Below are positions 15,966 to 23,399 of a DNA stretch of 50,745 nucleotides, piece by piece. Positions within the stretch are counted from its first letter, which is position 1. The number at the start of each line of letters is the position of its first letter. The notes below the pieces were generated by a model. It did no database searches. It saw only the letters and a program-made list of their open reading frames with translations, and was not told where the DNA came from. Origin of the DNA: Microbacterium schleiferi (GTDB taxonomy: Bacteria > Actinomycetota > Actinomycetes > Actinomycetales > Microbacteriaceae); the NCBI RefSeq assembly GCF_020781975.1, contig NZ_JAJGNI010000014.1, positions 1 to 50,745 on the forward strand, in the 5' to 3' direction. The translations under genes and the position numbers were made by a program.

Positions 15966-16709
15966 TCAAGAGCGCAAGGACTCGGCGAACCCGCGCACGT
16001 GAGCGATGAGTTCCGTCGGCGTCGTGACCATCGGGAAGTGCCCCGTCGCGATCTCGACGACCTGCCATCCGGGCTCTTCGCGCACGAGGCGCCGCACCGG
16101 CTCGATCGTCGGATAGGCGGGATCCGTGCAGTCAATGAACAGGCGTGGGACCGCCTCGAGCAGGGCTGCGTCGTAGTCGAGCGGCTGCCGGTACATCCCG
16201 AACGGATGCGGCACGTGCCGGCGGTTCAGCCACGCTGCATCCTCGGGAGTGAGGTCGAAGCCTGATTCGGCGTTGGGCGCCGGGAGCGAGTTGTCGTTCT
16301 CTGCAGCTGCCGCCAGCCGCGCCGAGGCGACCTCGGGCGAATGGGCAACACCCCACCCGTCTCCGGGGCGCGGGAACATCGCGTCGACGTAGACCAGGCC
16401 CGAGAGCACGCCCGGATGCCGCTGCTGGAGTTCGACGGCGGCGCCCGTGATGACCATGCCGCCGTAGCTGTGCCCGACCAGCACGACGTTCTCGAGCTCT
16501 TCCATCTCGACCAGGCCGATGACATCGGCGATGTGCGTGTGCAGGTCGATGTCGGGTCGGCGCAGGTGTGCCCGCTCGCCGTCGCCGGTCAGGGTCACGG
16601 TGTGGACCTCGAACCCGGCATCCCGCAGCGGCGCCAGCACACGCCGCCAGACCCAGCCGCCTCCCCAGGCGCCATGGACCAGAACAAGGGTGGGGGCGGA
16701 TGACGACAT
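15966..16709 (-). CDS. Alpha/beta hydrolase (methylesterase/salicylate-esterase-like)
   Basis: A 247-residue alpha/beta hydrolase. It begins with LVLVHGAWGGGWVWRRVL, the oxyanion region of the MES/hydroxynitrile-lyase-like subgroup, has the nucleophile elbow VLVGHSYGGMVITG, an acidic residue in LFIDCTDPAYPT and the catalytic histidine in EIATGHFPMVTTP. The start is the ATG giving MSSSAPTLV; an upstream TTG would add five residues. It is preceded by the VapBC pair on the same strand and may be transcribed independently. Substrate unknown. Confidence 0.82.
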   Translation of the reverse strand: MSSSAPTLVLVHGAWGGGWVWRRVLAPLRDAGFEVHTVTLTGDGERAHLRRPDIDLHTHIADVIGLVEMEELENVVLVGHSYGGMVITGAAVELQQRHPGVLSGLVYVDAMFPRPGDGWGVAHSPEVASARLAAAAENDNSLPAPNAESGFDLTPEDAAWLNRRHVPHPFGMYRQPLDYDAALLEAVPRLFIDCTDPAYPTIEPVRRLVREEPGWQVVEIATGHFPMVTTPTELIAHVRGFAESLRS

Positions 16710-16758
16710 GGGCGAACCTCTCAAGACAGTGCCGACGCGACGATGCGGGCGACGGGAG

Positions 16759-17199
16759 TCAGGGTATCGGGCACAGCACTGCCTTGCCGCCCGGAACCGC
16801 GGCCGTCACGAGGCGGGTGTCGAAGGTGGCCAGCAGCGCGTCGTGGGACGCAGCGAGGTGCAGCAGGTAGGTATCCGTTACCTGTGAGCTGGCGAGCAGT
16901 CGCTCGGTGTGAATCGACGTGTCGAGCAGGCTCACCGAATCAGCGAGAAAGACGTGGTCCTCTCGCGCGGTCAGGCTCGCGAGGCTCGCGAGCACGACAG
17001 GAACCGGCTGAGTGTTCGGATACTTCGGGTGACTGACCACCCGCACGACGCCGTTCTGCACGATCGGGCACGTGTGCCACGCGCCGTCGCCGTCCCGCAC
17101 CACTCGCGCGGCGAACCAGGCGTGCGCGCGTTCGTGATGGACGTGCAACGGGTCGATCAGAGCGATGATCGCGTTGACGTCCAGCAGATGGCGCGTCAC
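16759..17199 (-). CDS. vapC: VapC-family PIN-domain toxin
   Basis: A 146-residue PIN-domain ribonuclease. The acidic metal ligands are placed as expected: Asp7 in HLLDVNAIIALID, a mid-protein acidic region around SVSLLDTSI, then Asp in VTDTYLLHLA and in LLATFDTRL near the C terminus. The start overlaps the stop of the antitoxin gene by four bases (ATGA), the normal arrangement of VapBC modules. As a toxin it would cleave RNA and arrest growth unless bound by VapB. The TA-type subgroup resembles those with HTCPIVQNGVVRVV. Confidence 0.86.
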   Translation of the reverse strand: MTRHLLDVNAIIALIDPLHVHHERAHAWFAARVVRDGDGAWHTCPIVQNGVVRVVSHPKYPNTQPVPVVLASLASLTAREDHVFLADSVSLLDTSIHTERLLASSQVTDTYLLHLAASHDALLATFDTRLVTAAVPGGKAVLCPIP

Positions 17200-17423
17200 T
17201 GGTTGTCATCTCGCAGTGCGTTGACATCGTCAAGGGTCGCGCGACCCGCCGCAGGCGTGGTCGGCAGCAGAACGATGCCGTTGCGCTTGTCGAAGCGCCG
17301 GCGTTCGGTCAAAGTGGCGCGAGCGAGCTGCGAAACCGCCTCTCCGAGCGTGATTCCCCGGGCGTCGGCGAACTGCTTCGCCGCGGCGAGAACGTCGTCG
17401 TCGATCGTGAGGGTCGTCCGCAT
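17196..17423 (-). CDS. vapB: VapB-family ribbon-helix-helix antitoxin
   Basis: A 75-residue protein with an N-terminal ribbon-helix-helix domain (MRTTLTIDDDVLAAAKQFADARGITLGEAVSQLARATL) and a C-terminal tail (GIVLLPTTPAAGRATLDDVNALRDD) of the kind that wraps around the VapC active site. It is translated first and coupled to vapC by a four-base overlap. Only 31 bp separate it from the end of the upstream corC-like gene, and those bases are filled by four tandem heptamers; no standard ribosome-binding site is visible. It probably represses its own transcription. Confidence 0.85.
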   Translation of the reverse strand: MRTTLTIDDDVLAAAKQFADARGITLGEAVSQLARATLTERRRFDKRNGIVLLPTTPAAGRATLDDVNALRDDNQ

Positions 17424-17451
17424 GCATCAAGCATCACGCATCACGCATCCG
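17424..17451. repeat. Four tandem heptamers before vapB
   Basis: On the plus strand GCATCAA, GCATCAC, GCATCAC and GCATCCG follow one another without gaps, ending exactly at the vapB start codon. Read on the coding strand this is GATGC repeated every seven bases. It could be an operator array for the VapB dimer or a slippage product. Confidence 0.6.
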
Positions 17452-17454
17452 TCG

Positions 17455-18744
17455 TCAACGCACTTGCCCAGCTTCATCCTCGGCGCGGGCAAGAAGTCGG
17501 ACCGTCGCAATCCTGCGTCGATCCAGCGACGTGACCTGAAGCGTGGCGCCGGGGATGTCGACGGTGTCGCCCACGACGGCGAGGCGGCCGAGCTGCTCGA
17601 TGACATATCCGGCGATCGTGTCTGAGCTTCCGCGAGGCAACTCGATTCCGGTGCGCTCCTCGAACTCCTGAAGGTTCAACCGGCCGTCGATCGTGTCGCT
17701 TCCGACCACCACGGTCTCGGCGGTGTCGTACTCGTCGAAGATCTCACCCACGACCTCTTCGACAAGGTCTTCCAAAGTCACGATGCCGTCGGTTCCGCCG
17801 TACTCGTCGACGACGACCGCGATGTGGTGCCCGCGGGCACGCAGGCTCGTGAGTGTCGGCAGGACTCGAGCGGTAGCGGGTACGTACGGGATGTCGCGCA
17901 CGAGACGCGCAACGGGCTTACCGGCGTCGTCGCTGGCGGCATCGAACAGGTCGCGCACGTGCACGAAGCCGACGATGTCGTCGATGGAGGTGTCGGCGAC
18001 GGGGTAGCGGGAGTAGGGCAGGTCGCGGATGCGCTCCACGGCCTCAGCCACCGTGATGCCGTCATCCAGAGCCACGACCTCGGGTCGCGGCCGCATGACC
18101 TCGCTCACCTGCCGGCCACGCAACGACAGCACGTCATCCAGGATGCGGCGCTCATCCTCGGGCAGGCCTTGATGGGACGTGACGATGTCACGGATCTCCT
18201 CATCGCTGAGCTCGTCGGCTGTCTTGTTCGGGTCGCCGCCGAGAAGCCGCACCAGCGCGTTCGTCGACACCGACAGCAGCCAGATGACCGGTCGCATCAG
18301 CACCGCGAACCCGTCGAGCACGGGAGCGACGGCATAGGCGAACTGTGCGTTGCGCTGGATCGCGAGGCGCTTGGGAACGAGTTCCCCGAGCACGAGCGAG
18401 AGGTATGCGATCACCAGCGTCAGCCCGATCGTCGCCATGGTCGCCGCGACCGGCTCCGCAAGACCAAGACGGGTAAGCAGCGGCGTCACCGAGGGGGCGA
18501 TGGATGCCGCGCCATACGCGGCCGAGGCGAAGCCGGCGACCGTCACGCCGATCTGGACCGCGGAGAGGAACGTGTTCGGGTTCCGTGCGAGCGCGGCGAC
18601 CTTCGCGCCGCGGCGCCCGCGTGCGGCGATCGCGTTGAGCTGGCTCTCGCGCAGAGTTACAAGCGCCATCTCGGTCGCGGCGAACACGCCGCCGATGAGC
18701 ACGAACACCACGACCAGGGCGATGTTCCACCACAGGTCGGCCAT
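17455..18744 (-). CDS. Hemolysin C/CorC-family (DUF21-CBS) membrane protein
   Basis: A 429-residue member of the CNNM/CorC family. Order of parts: DUF21 membrane domain with about four segments (IALVVVFVLIGGVFAATEMAL near the N terminus, then TPLLTRLG...ATIGLTLVIAYLSLVLGE and VLDGFAVLMRPVIWLLSV), paired CBS domains starting near MRPRPEVVALDDGITVAEAV and AVVVDEYGGTDGIVTLEDLVEEVVGEI, and a C-terminal CorC_HlyC domain (DTIDGRLNLQEFEERTG). Such proteins move or regulate Mg2+ or Na+. The genes often come in pairs; only one is present here. vapBC follows 31 bp downstream on the same strand. Confidence 0.88.
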   Translation of the reverse strand: MADLWWNIALVVVFVLIGGVFAATEMALVTLRESQLNAIAARGRRGAKVAALARNPNTFLSAVQIGVTVAGFASAAYGAASIAPSVTPLLTRLGLAEPVAATMATIGLTLVIAYLSLVLGELVPKRLAIQRNAQFAYAVAPVLDGFAVLMRPVIWLLSVSTNALVRLLGGDPNKTADELSDEEIRDIVTSHQGLPEDERRILDDVLSLRGRQVSEVMRPRPEVVALDDGITVAEAVERIRDLPYSRYPVADTSIDDIVGFVHVRDLFDAASDDAGKPVARLVRDIPYVPATARVLPTLTSLRARGHHIAVVVDEYGGTDGIVTLEDLVEEVVGEIFDEYDTAETVVVGSDTIDGRLNLQEFEERTGIELPRGSSDTIAGYVIEQLGRLAVVGDTVDIPGATLQVTSLDRRRIATVRLLARAEDEAGQVR

Positions 18745-18838
18745 CAGCGGGTCACCCCGTCGCGCGCGGTCTTGTTCTTGCCGCCCAGGGTCACCCGGGC
18801 GCCGGGTCTATCGCCGAGCGCGTCGGTGCCGGATGCGT

Positions 18839-19894
18839 TCACGAGCGGTCCCGGGCGTCGCTGCGCGCCTCGGAGATCGCGTCGGCTGCGGCATCCGCAT
18901 CGTCCGCCTTCTCGGCGATAGCGCTGGCGCGACGGTCCTTGCGGGTCTTCGCGAGGCTCGCGACCGTGGCCACAGCGATCGTGCCCGCGATGAACAACAG
19001 CGAGATCCAGATCGGGATTTCCGGGATCACCGTGATCGGCTCGCCACCGTTCAGGAACGGCAGCTCGTTCTTGTGGAGCGCGTGGATGAGGAGCTTGACG
19101 CCGATGAAGGCGAGGATGACCGCGAGCCCCTGGGCGAGGTAGACCAGGCGCTCGAGGAGACCGCCGATCAGGAAGTAGAGCTGGCGCAGACCCATCAGGG
19201 CAAAGGCGTTCGCGGTGAAGACGATGTAGGCCTCTTGCGTGAGCCCATAGATCGCGGGAATCGAGTCGACGGCGAAGATGAGGTCGATGAACCCGATGGC
19301 GATGATGACGAGCAGCATCGGGGTGACGAAGCGGCGTCCGTCCTTCTTCACCGTCAGCCTGTCGCCGTTGTACTCGTTGCTCACGGGCAGGATGCGTCGC
19401 ATGAAGCGCATGAACCGGCCATTGGCTGGGTCGGACTCACCGTGGGTGAACGCTTGGCGGTAGGCCAGGTACAGGAGCAGCGCGCCGAAGACCCAGAAGA
19501 TCCACGAGAAGTTCTCGATGAGCGCGGCGCCCACCGCGATGAAGATCCCGCGCATGATGAGCGCGATGACGATGCCGATCATCAGCACTTTCTGCTGGTA
19601 GATCTTCGGCACCGCAAACCCCGTCATGACGATGAGGAAGACGAACAGGTTGTCGATCGACAGGGCCTTCTCGGTGAGGTAGCCGGCGAAGTACTCGCCG
19701 CCGAAGTCCCACCCCGAGACGAGCCCGATTCCGACGCCGAACAGCAGCGCGAGGCCGATGTAGAAGGCCGACCATCGGGCGGATTCGCCCAGGGTCGGCT
19801 CGTGGGGCTTGCGGACGTGCGCGTAGAACTCGTACACGAAGAACGCGATCGTGACCGCGATCGTGATGAGCCAGACCGTCAGGGTGACGTTCAC
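18839..19894 (-). CDS. TerC/Alx-family membrane protein, probable manganese exporter
   Basis: A 351-residue TerC-family protein with about nine membrane segments. Family acidic motifs are KALSIDNLFVFLIVM and IDLIFAVDSIPAIYGLTQE, whose aspartates are thought to bind the metal. Family members (E. coli Alx, B. subtilis YceF/YkoY) export Mn2+. The start is GTG 19894, preceded by AGGAG at a six-base spacing. The leader carries a yybP-ykoY-type manganese riboswitch, which is the strongest evidence for the function. The C-terminal tail is charged and cytoplasmic. Not clustered with tellurite genes. Confidence 0.87.
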   Translation of the reverse strand: MNVTLTVWLITIAVTIAFFVYEFYAHVRKPHEPTLGESARWSAFYIGLALLFGVGIGLVSGWDFGGEYFAGYLTEKALSIDNLFVFLIVMTGFAVPKIYQQKVLMIGIVIALIMRGIFIAVGAALIENFSWIFWVFGALLLYLAYRQAFTHGESDPANGRFMRFMRRILPVSNEYNGDRLTVKKDGRRFVTPMLLVIIAIGFIDLIFAVDSIPAIYGLTQEAYIVFTANAFALMGLRQLYFLIGGLLERLVYLAQGLAVILAFIGVKLLIHALHKNELPFLNGGEPITVIPEIPIWISLLFIAGTIAVATVASLAKTRKDRRASAIAEKADDADAAADAISEARSDARDRS

Positions 19895-19906
19895 AAGGGA
19901 CTCCTG

Positions 19907-19938
19907 CCTTGGCGTTGATGATCAGATCTACGCCAAGG
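19907..19938 (-). promoter_or_regulatory. Switching hairpin next to the terC ribosome-binding site
   Basis: On the coding strand CCTTGGCG (19938-19931) and CGCCAAGG (19914-19907) form a perfect 8-bp stem with a 16-base loop, ending one base before the AGGAG of terC (19905-19901). The 5' arm is also the 3' strand of the riboswitch P1 helix, so the two structures exclude each other. Confidence 0.62.
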
Positions 19939-20031
19939 TCTTCTCCATCCCCGTCGCCGAGAACCGGTGACCCGGGACGCGAGAGCGTCCGTAATGACGA
20001 GCCGACCGTGGTGGAGTACTCCCCTTGGTTA
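19931..20031 (-). ncRNA. yybP-ykoY manganese riboswitch
   Basis: Read on the minus strand the element begins AACCAAGGGGAGTACT, contains CTCGTCATTACGGAC, a CCCGGGTCACCGG region and ends GAAGACCTTGG. The AGGGGAGTA block, a second loop with the ATTACGG/GTCA pattern and the closing GACCTTGG that pairs with CCAAGG match the yybP-ykoY consensus; this aptamer binds Mn2+ and typically precedes TerC-family genes. P1 pairs 20028-20023 with 19938-19933. Length of about 100 nt fits. No sequence search was possible, so confidence rests on motif order and the gene downstream. Confidence 0.75.
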
Positions 20032-20137
20032 CGCGCGACGATACCGGAATCGCAGTTCCTGTCTCTGGGAAGGGGCTGGGAGCTGGGGTTTTCGACGTAG
20101 CCGCCCCGATGGCGCTCCCGGCTGCGAGGATGGCACG

Positions 20138-20974
20138 ATGAGCGATTCGCGCGAAGCACGGGCAGAGCAGCGGCGCCAGGACGGCCCCAATGACGAGGCC
20201 GTCGAGGAAGAGATCGAGATCGAGTTTGAAGAGGTCGTCGGCGAGGGTGCCGAGCGGCTCCACCGTACCCTTCGCGCGACTCTGGTCACGGGCTTTCTGG
20301 GCGGTGTCGAAGTCGGCATCGGGGTGCTGGTCTACCTCGGCATCCTGTACCAGACGGGTGATCAGCTTCTCGCGGGCCTCGGATTCAGCATCGGTCTGAT
20401 CGCGCTCCTGCTCGCCCACAGCGAGCTGTTCACCGAGAACTTCCTGCTGCCGATCGCCGCGCTCGTGGCGCGGGAAGGCACATGGCTCGACCTGGCCAAG
20501 CTCTGGGGAGGCACGCTGCTATCCAATCTGCTCGGCGGCTGGCTGATCATGGCGATCATCGTTCTCGCCTTTCCTGACTGGCACCCGGTCCTCGCCGAGA
20601 CCGCCGAACACTTCATCGAGGCGCCTCTCACCCTCGAGTTTGCGGCCCTCGCAATTCTCGGCGGTGCCGTCATCACTCTTATGACGCGGATGCAGACGGG
20701 CACCGAATCCGTGCCCGCGAAGATCGCGGCGGCCGTGGCAGGCGGCTTCGTCCTCGCCGGCTTTCAGCTGTTCCACTCGATCCTCGACTCGCTGTTCGCC
20801 TTCGGAGCGATCATCAGCGGAGCACCGATCACGTACCTCGACTGGCTGCTCTGGTTCCTGCCGGTTCTCCTCCTGAACCTGGCTGGCGGCGTCTTGCTCG
20901 TCACGCTCCTGCGCATCGTGCGGACCGGCGAGCTATTCGAGCTCCGGCGGCGCAAGAACGCCGGCCGCGCTTAG
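20138..20974 (+). CDS. Formate/nitrite transporter (FNT, YfdC-like) family protein
   Basis: A 278-residue channel protein. After a very acidic cytoplasmic N terminus (EEEIEIEFEEVVGEG) come six membrane segments: VTGFLGGVEVGIGVLVYLGIL, LLAGLGFSIGLIALLLAHSEL, TLLSNLLGGWLIMAIIVLAF, FAALAILGGAVITLMTRM, IAAAVAGGFVLAGFQLFHSI and WLLWFLPVLLLNLAGGVLLVTLL. HSELFTENFLLP is the FNT signature of the FocA/NirC/YfdC group. Start ATG 20138 is chosen over the long upstream frame because the region before it is a non-coding leader shared with terC. It is divergent from terC. Transported anion unknown. Confidence 0.83.
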   Translation: MSDSREARAEQRRQDGPNDEAVEEEIEIEFEEVVGEGAERLHRTLRATLVTGFLGGVEVGIGVLVYLGILYQTGDQLLAGLGFSIGLIALLLAHSELFTENFLLPIAALVAREGTWLDLAKLWGGTLLSNLLGGWLIMAIIVLAFPDWHPVLAETAEHFIEAPLTLEFAALAILGGAVITLMTRMQTGTESVPAKIAAAVAGGFVLAGFQLFHSILDSLFAFGAIISGAPITYLDWLLWFLPVLLLNLAGGVLLVTLLRIVRTGELFELRRRKNAGRA

Positions 20975-21000
20975 CACCTGGCGCTAGTTACGAGCGGTGG

Positions 21001-22512
21001 TCAACGACGCATCCGCCGACGACGCGGGCGTATCGAGGGAAGACGCCCGAGCAGCCGCCGACGCTGCTCGGGGACGACGACCGGGACAGGAGCAGTCACG
21101 ATCGCATCAACCGCCAGTGATCCGTTTGTCGGTCCGACGATCGGGATGGGCGTGGTCGGGGTCGGTGCGAGCGGCGAGACCGGCATCCGCAGGAGTGCGC
21201 GCCGTGCGTAAAGGTACGCGGGCACGAGCACGAGCGTGGCACCGATCCAGGCGAGCGGGTTGCTCCAGACGATGCCGATGAACCCGAACATCGCGCCCAG
21301 CACGATAGCTGCGCCCACGCGCATCGCGAGTTCGACGATCCCCGTGATGGTCGGGATCAGGGCGTGGCCCAGGCCCTGCAAGGCGCCGCGGAGCACGAAC
21401 AGGATGCCGAGCGCGGCATAGCTGAAGGCGTTGACGACGAGCATCGTGGCGGCCATCGAGACGACGTTCTCGACCCCGCGGCCCACGAAGAGCTCGATGA
21501 TCTGCCTCCCGAAGGCGACGAGCGCGACGCCGAGCACGACAGACGCGATCGTCGAGATCACCAGAGATTGCCTGACGCCGCGTAGGATGCGATCCGGTCG
21601 CCGAGCGCCGAAGTTCTGGGCGACGTACATCGACACGGCGAGACCTAGCGACTGGAGAAGAGCCACCGCGAGGCCATCGACCCGCGAGGCAGCGGTGTAG
21701 GCGGCGACTTCGGCGGTGCCCAGCTCGTTCAGGCGCACCTGCACCGTCAGGGTGCCGATCGCGATGATCGACGCCTGGAAGCCCATCGGCAAACCGAGCC
21801 GCAGGTGGTTGAGCACCTCCGCGCGGCGAAGTCGCCAGTCGGCGCGGTGCACATGCAGAGCAGGAGCCCGCCGGCGCACGTAGTCCAGGCACCAGATCAC
21901 TGAGAGAGCCTGGGCGATGACGGTGGATGCCGCGGCTCCGGCGACTCCCCACTGGAGGGGTCCGACGGTGACGATGACGAAGGCGACGTTGAGCGCGCAC
22001 GCGATGCTCAGGAACACCAGGGGCGTGCGGGAATCGCCGATCGCCCGGATAATCGCCGAGAGGTAGTTGAAGAACATGATCGCGCCCGACCCGAGGAAGC
22101 TCACCTGCGCGAACACCGTTGCTTGCGGAATCAGAGCGGGGGGCGTCTGCATCAGCACGAGGAGCGGTTCGGCGACTAGTGGTGCGACAACGGTCAGGAC
22201 AACGGATGCTGCCGCCGTGAGCACCGTCCCGACAGCTACGGACCGGCGCACTGCAGCGCCGTCGTGCGCGCCGAACGCCTGCGCCGTCGGGATCGCGAAC
22301 CCCGTCGTCATGCCCCACGCAAAGCCGAGCAAGAGGAACAGCAGGCTGCCCGTCGCCCCGACCGCCGCGAGCGCGTCAACGCCGAGCTGGCGCCCGACAA
22401 CGATCGCGTCCACAAACTGGTAGAGCTGCTGCACGACGTTGCCGATCAGCAACGGTACGGAGAACAGAAGGATCACCCGCCAGGGGTGTCCGGTGATCAG
22501 GCTGCGCGCCAT
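21001..22512 (-). CDS. MATE-family multidrug efflux transporter
   Basis: A 503-residue MATE transporter with about twelve membrane segments, beginning MARSLITGHPWRVILLFSVPL and showing the DinF/NorM-like YQFVDAIVVGRQLG and GFQASIIAIGTLTVQVRLNELG. It exports cationic or drug-like compounds in exchange for Na+ or H+. The open frame extends to a GTG at 22596, but that codon lies inside a 30-bp palindrome; I prefer ATG 22512, which follows CGAGGGCACGA. A hydrophilic Arg/Pro-rich C-terminal tail of about 60 residues is unusual. Convergent with the FNT gene (26-bp gap). Confidence 0.85.
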   Translation of the reverse strand: MARSLITGHPWRVILLFSVPLLIGNVVQQLYQFVDAIVVGRQLGVDALAAVGATGSLLFLLLGFAWGMTTGFAIPTAQAFGAHDGAAVRRSVAVGTVLTAAASVVLTVVAPLVAEPLLVLMQTPPALIPQATVFAQVSFLGSGAIMFFNYLSAIIRAIGDSRTPLVFLSIACALNVAFVIVTVGPLQWGVAGAAASTVIAQALSVIWCLDYVRRRAPALHVHRADWRLRRAEVLNHLRLGLPMGFQASIIAIGTLTVQVRLNELGTAEVAAYTAASRVDGLAVALLQSLGLAVSMYVAQNFGARRPDRILRGVRQSLVISTIASVVLGVALVAFGRQIIELFVGRGVENVVSMAATMLVVNAFSYAALGILFVLRGALQGLGHALIPTITGIVELAMRVGAAIVLGAMFGFIGIVWSNPLAWIGATLVLVPAYLYARRALLRMPVSPLAPTPTTPIPIVGPTNGSLAVDAIVTAPVPVVVPEQRRRLLGRLPSIRPRRRRMRR

Positions 22513-22571
22513 TCGTGCCCTCGAGTCGTGCGTCGAAGATGGGAAGACGGTGTCGTTGAGGGCACCACGAT

Positions 22572-22601
22572 CCAGTGTATCGAATCGATTCGACACACTG
22601 G
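22572..22601. promoter_or_regulatory. 30-bp near-perfect palindrome upstream of the MATE gene
   Basis: Half-site CCAGTGTATCGAATC is matched by GATTCGACACACTGG at 14 of 15 positions, centred at 22586/22587, 60 bp upstream of the MATE start. Size and symmetry fit a TetR-type repressor operator; no TetR gene is in the window, so the regulator is presumably encoded elsewhere. Confidence 0.65.
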
Positions 22602-22666
22602 AAGGGAGGTCCGGCGGTTCGCACGGCGGCGAACTCCTGCAACCGGAGGCCAGGCCTTCCTAGGTC

Positions 22667-22918
22667 TCAGTCACGTCCCTGACGCTCTCTCATCCTCAAT
22701 CGCCTCGTCTGGAACCCTGACACGGCACCGAGAACGAGACACACCGCGGCAAGCGGAACTGCGACCTGCCACCAGGAGTTTCCTGCGAGCAGGTTCGAGA
22801 ACAAGATCAGCAGACAAAGGCCGTTCAATCCCAAGGCCACGTAGGCGTATTCAGCAGATGTCCACTTCCGCCGGTCGGATCGACGTGAACCGCTCGCGCT
22901 CACCGGGTTCCTTTCCAT
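22667..22918 (-). CDS. Small two-helix membrane protein, unknown
   Basis: An 83-residue hydrophobic protein with a basic N terminus (SGSRRSDRRKW) and two membrane segments, YVALGLNGLCLLILFSNLL and WWQVAVPLAAVCLVLGAVSG, then an arginine-rich tail (RRLRMRERQGRD). No recognised domain. No good ribosome-binding site precedes the ATG. The GC content of the segment looks lower than the surroundings. It lies between the MATE operator and the ArsR gene, at the left edge of the metal island. Confidence 0.5.
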   Translation of the reverse strand: MERNPVSASGSRRSDRRKWTSAEYAYVALGLNGLCLLILFSNLLAGNSWWQVAVPLAAVCLVLGAVSGFQTRRLRMRERQGRD

Positions 22919-22977
22919 GTCGTGCCACTGATAGCCAATCCGGCCGTTGCCTATGCACGGATTCTGAACCCGCCCCG

Positions 22978-23328
22978 CTAACCCCGTTTGGATTCGGAGG
23001 CGAGGTGAGACAAATGGCCCACGGCCTCATCCAGAAGTTCTGCAACATGCTCGTCGTACAACACGTAGTGCACGTGGCGTCCGTCCCGGCTTCCCTCCAC
23101 GAGGCTGAGGTGTCGCAGCAGCCGCAGGTGGTTGGATACGGTGGTCTGTCCCGACCCCAGTTCTTCGCTGAGCTCGGTGACTGTGCTCGGCCGGGCGCGC
23201 AGCACGCTCAGGATACGCAATCGCACGGGTGAGGCGAGAGCCTGCATGATCTCCGAAAGTCGCTCGGCGTCCGCAACTGATAGCACGCCATCCGCTTCGT
23301 GCAGGATCTCATCAGTCATGGACACCAT
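22978..23328 (-). CDS. ArsR/SmtB-family metal-responsive repressor
   Basis: A 116-residue winged-helix repressor of the ArsR/SmtB family. Helix-turn-helix motif: TVTELSEELGSGQTTVSNHLRLLRHLSLVEGSRDGRHVHYVL. The C-terminal ELLDEAVGHLSHL carries histidine and acidic residues suited to a metal site; no cysteine pair of the CadC kind is present, which fits SmtB- or NmtR/KmtR-like zinc, cobalt or nickel sensing. It is divergent from the P1B-4 ATPase gene and a dyad lies between them, so it probably represses that gene until metal binds. Start: ATG 23328 follows GGCGGGGGC; the ATG three codons later is an alternative. Confidence 0.86.
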   Translation of the reverse strand: MVSMTDEILHEADGVLSVADAERLSEIMQALASPVRLRILSVLRARPSTVTELSEELGSGQTTVSNHLRLLRHLSLVEGSRDGRHVHYVLYDEHVAELLDEAVGHLSHLASESKRG

Positions 23329-23363
23329 TCTGCCCCCGCCGAATACGATAATCATACACATTT

Positions 23364-23383
23364 ACAACATATCATGATGTTGT
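23364..23383. promoter_or_regulatory. Candidate ArsR operator
   Basis: ACAACAT-ATCATG-ATGTTGT, a perfect 7-bp inverted repeat, in an AT-rich patch between the ArsR gene and the ATPase start. Imperfect symmetry extends outward (CATAC...GTATG). This spacing resembles known SmtB/ArsR sites. Confidence 0.6.
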
Positions 23384-23399
23384 GATGTATGGTGAACGC

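Noticed and set aside
18839..19894. Tellurite resistance as the function of the TerC protein
   Set aside because: No other ter genes are near, and the manganese riboswitch in its leader points to metal export.
22510..22596. GTG at 22596 as the MATE start
   Set aside because: It lies inside the 30-bp palindrome, and the 28 extra residues do not fit the family; the ATG at 22512 has a ribosome-binding site.
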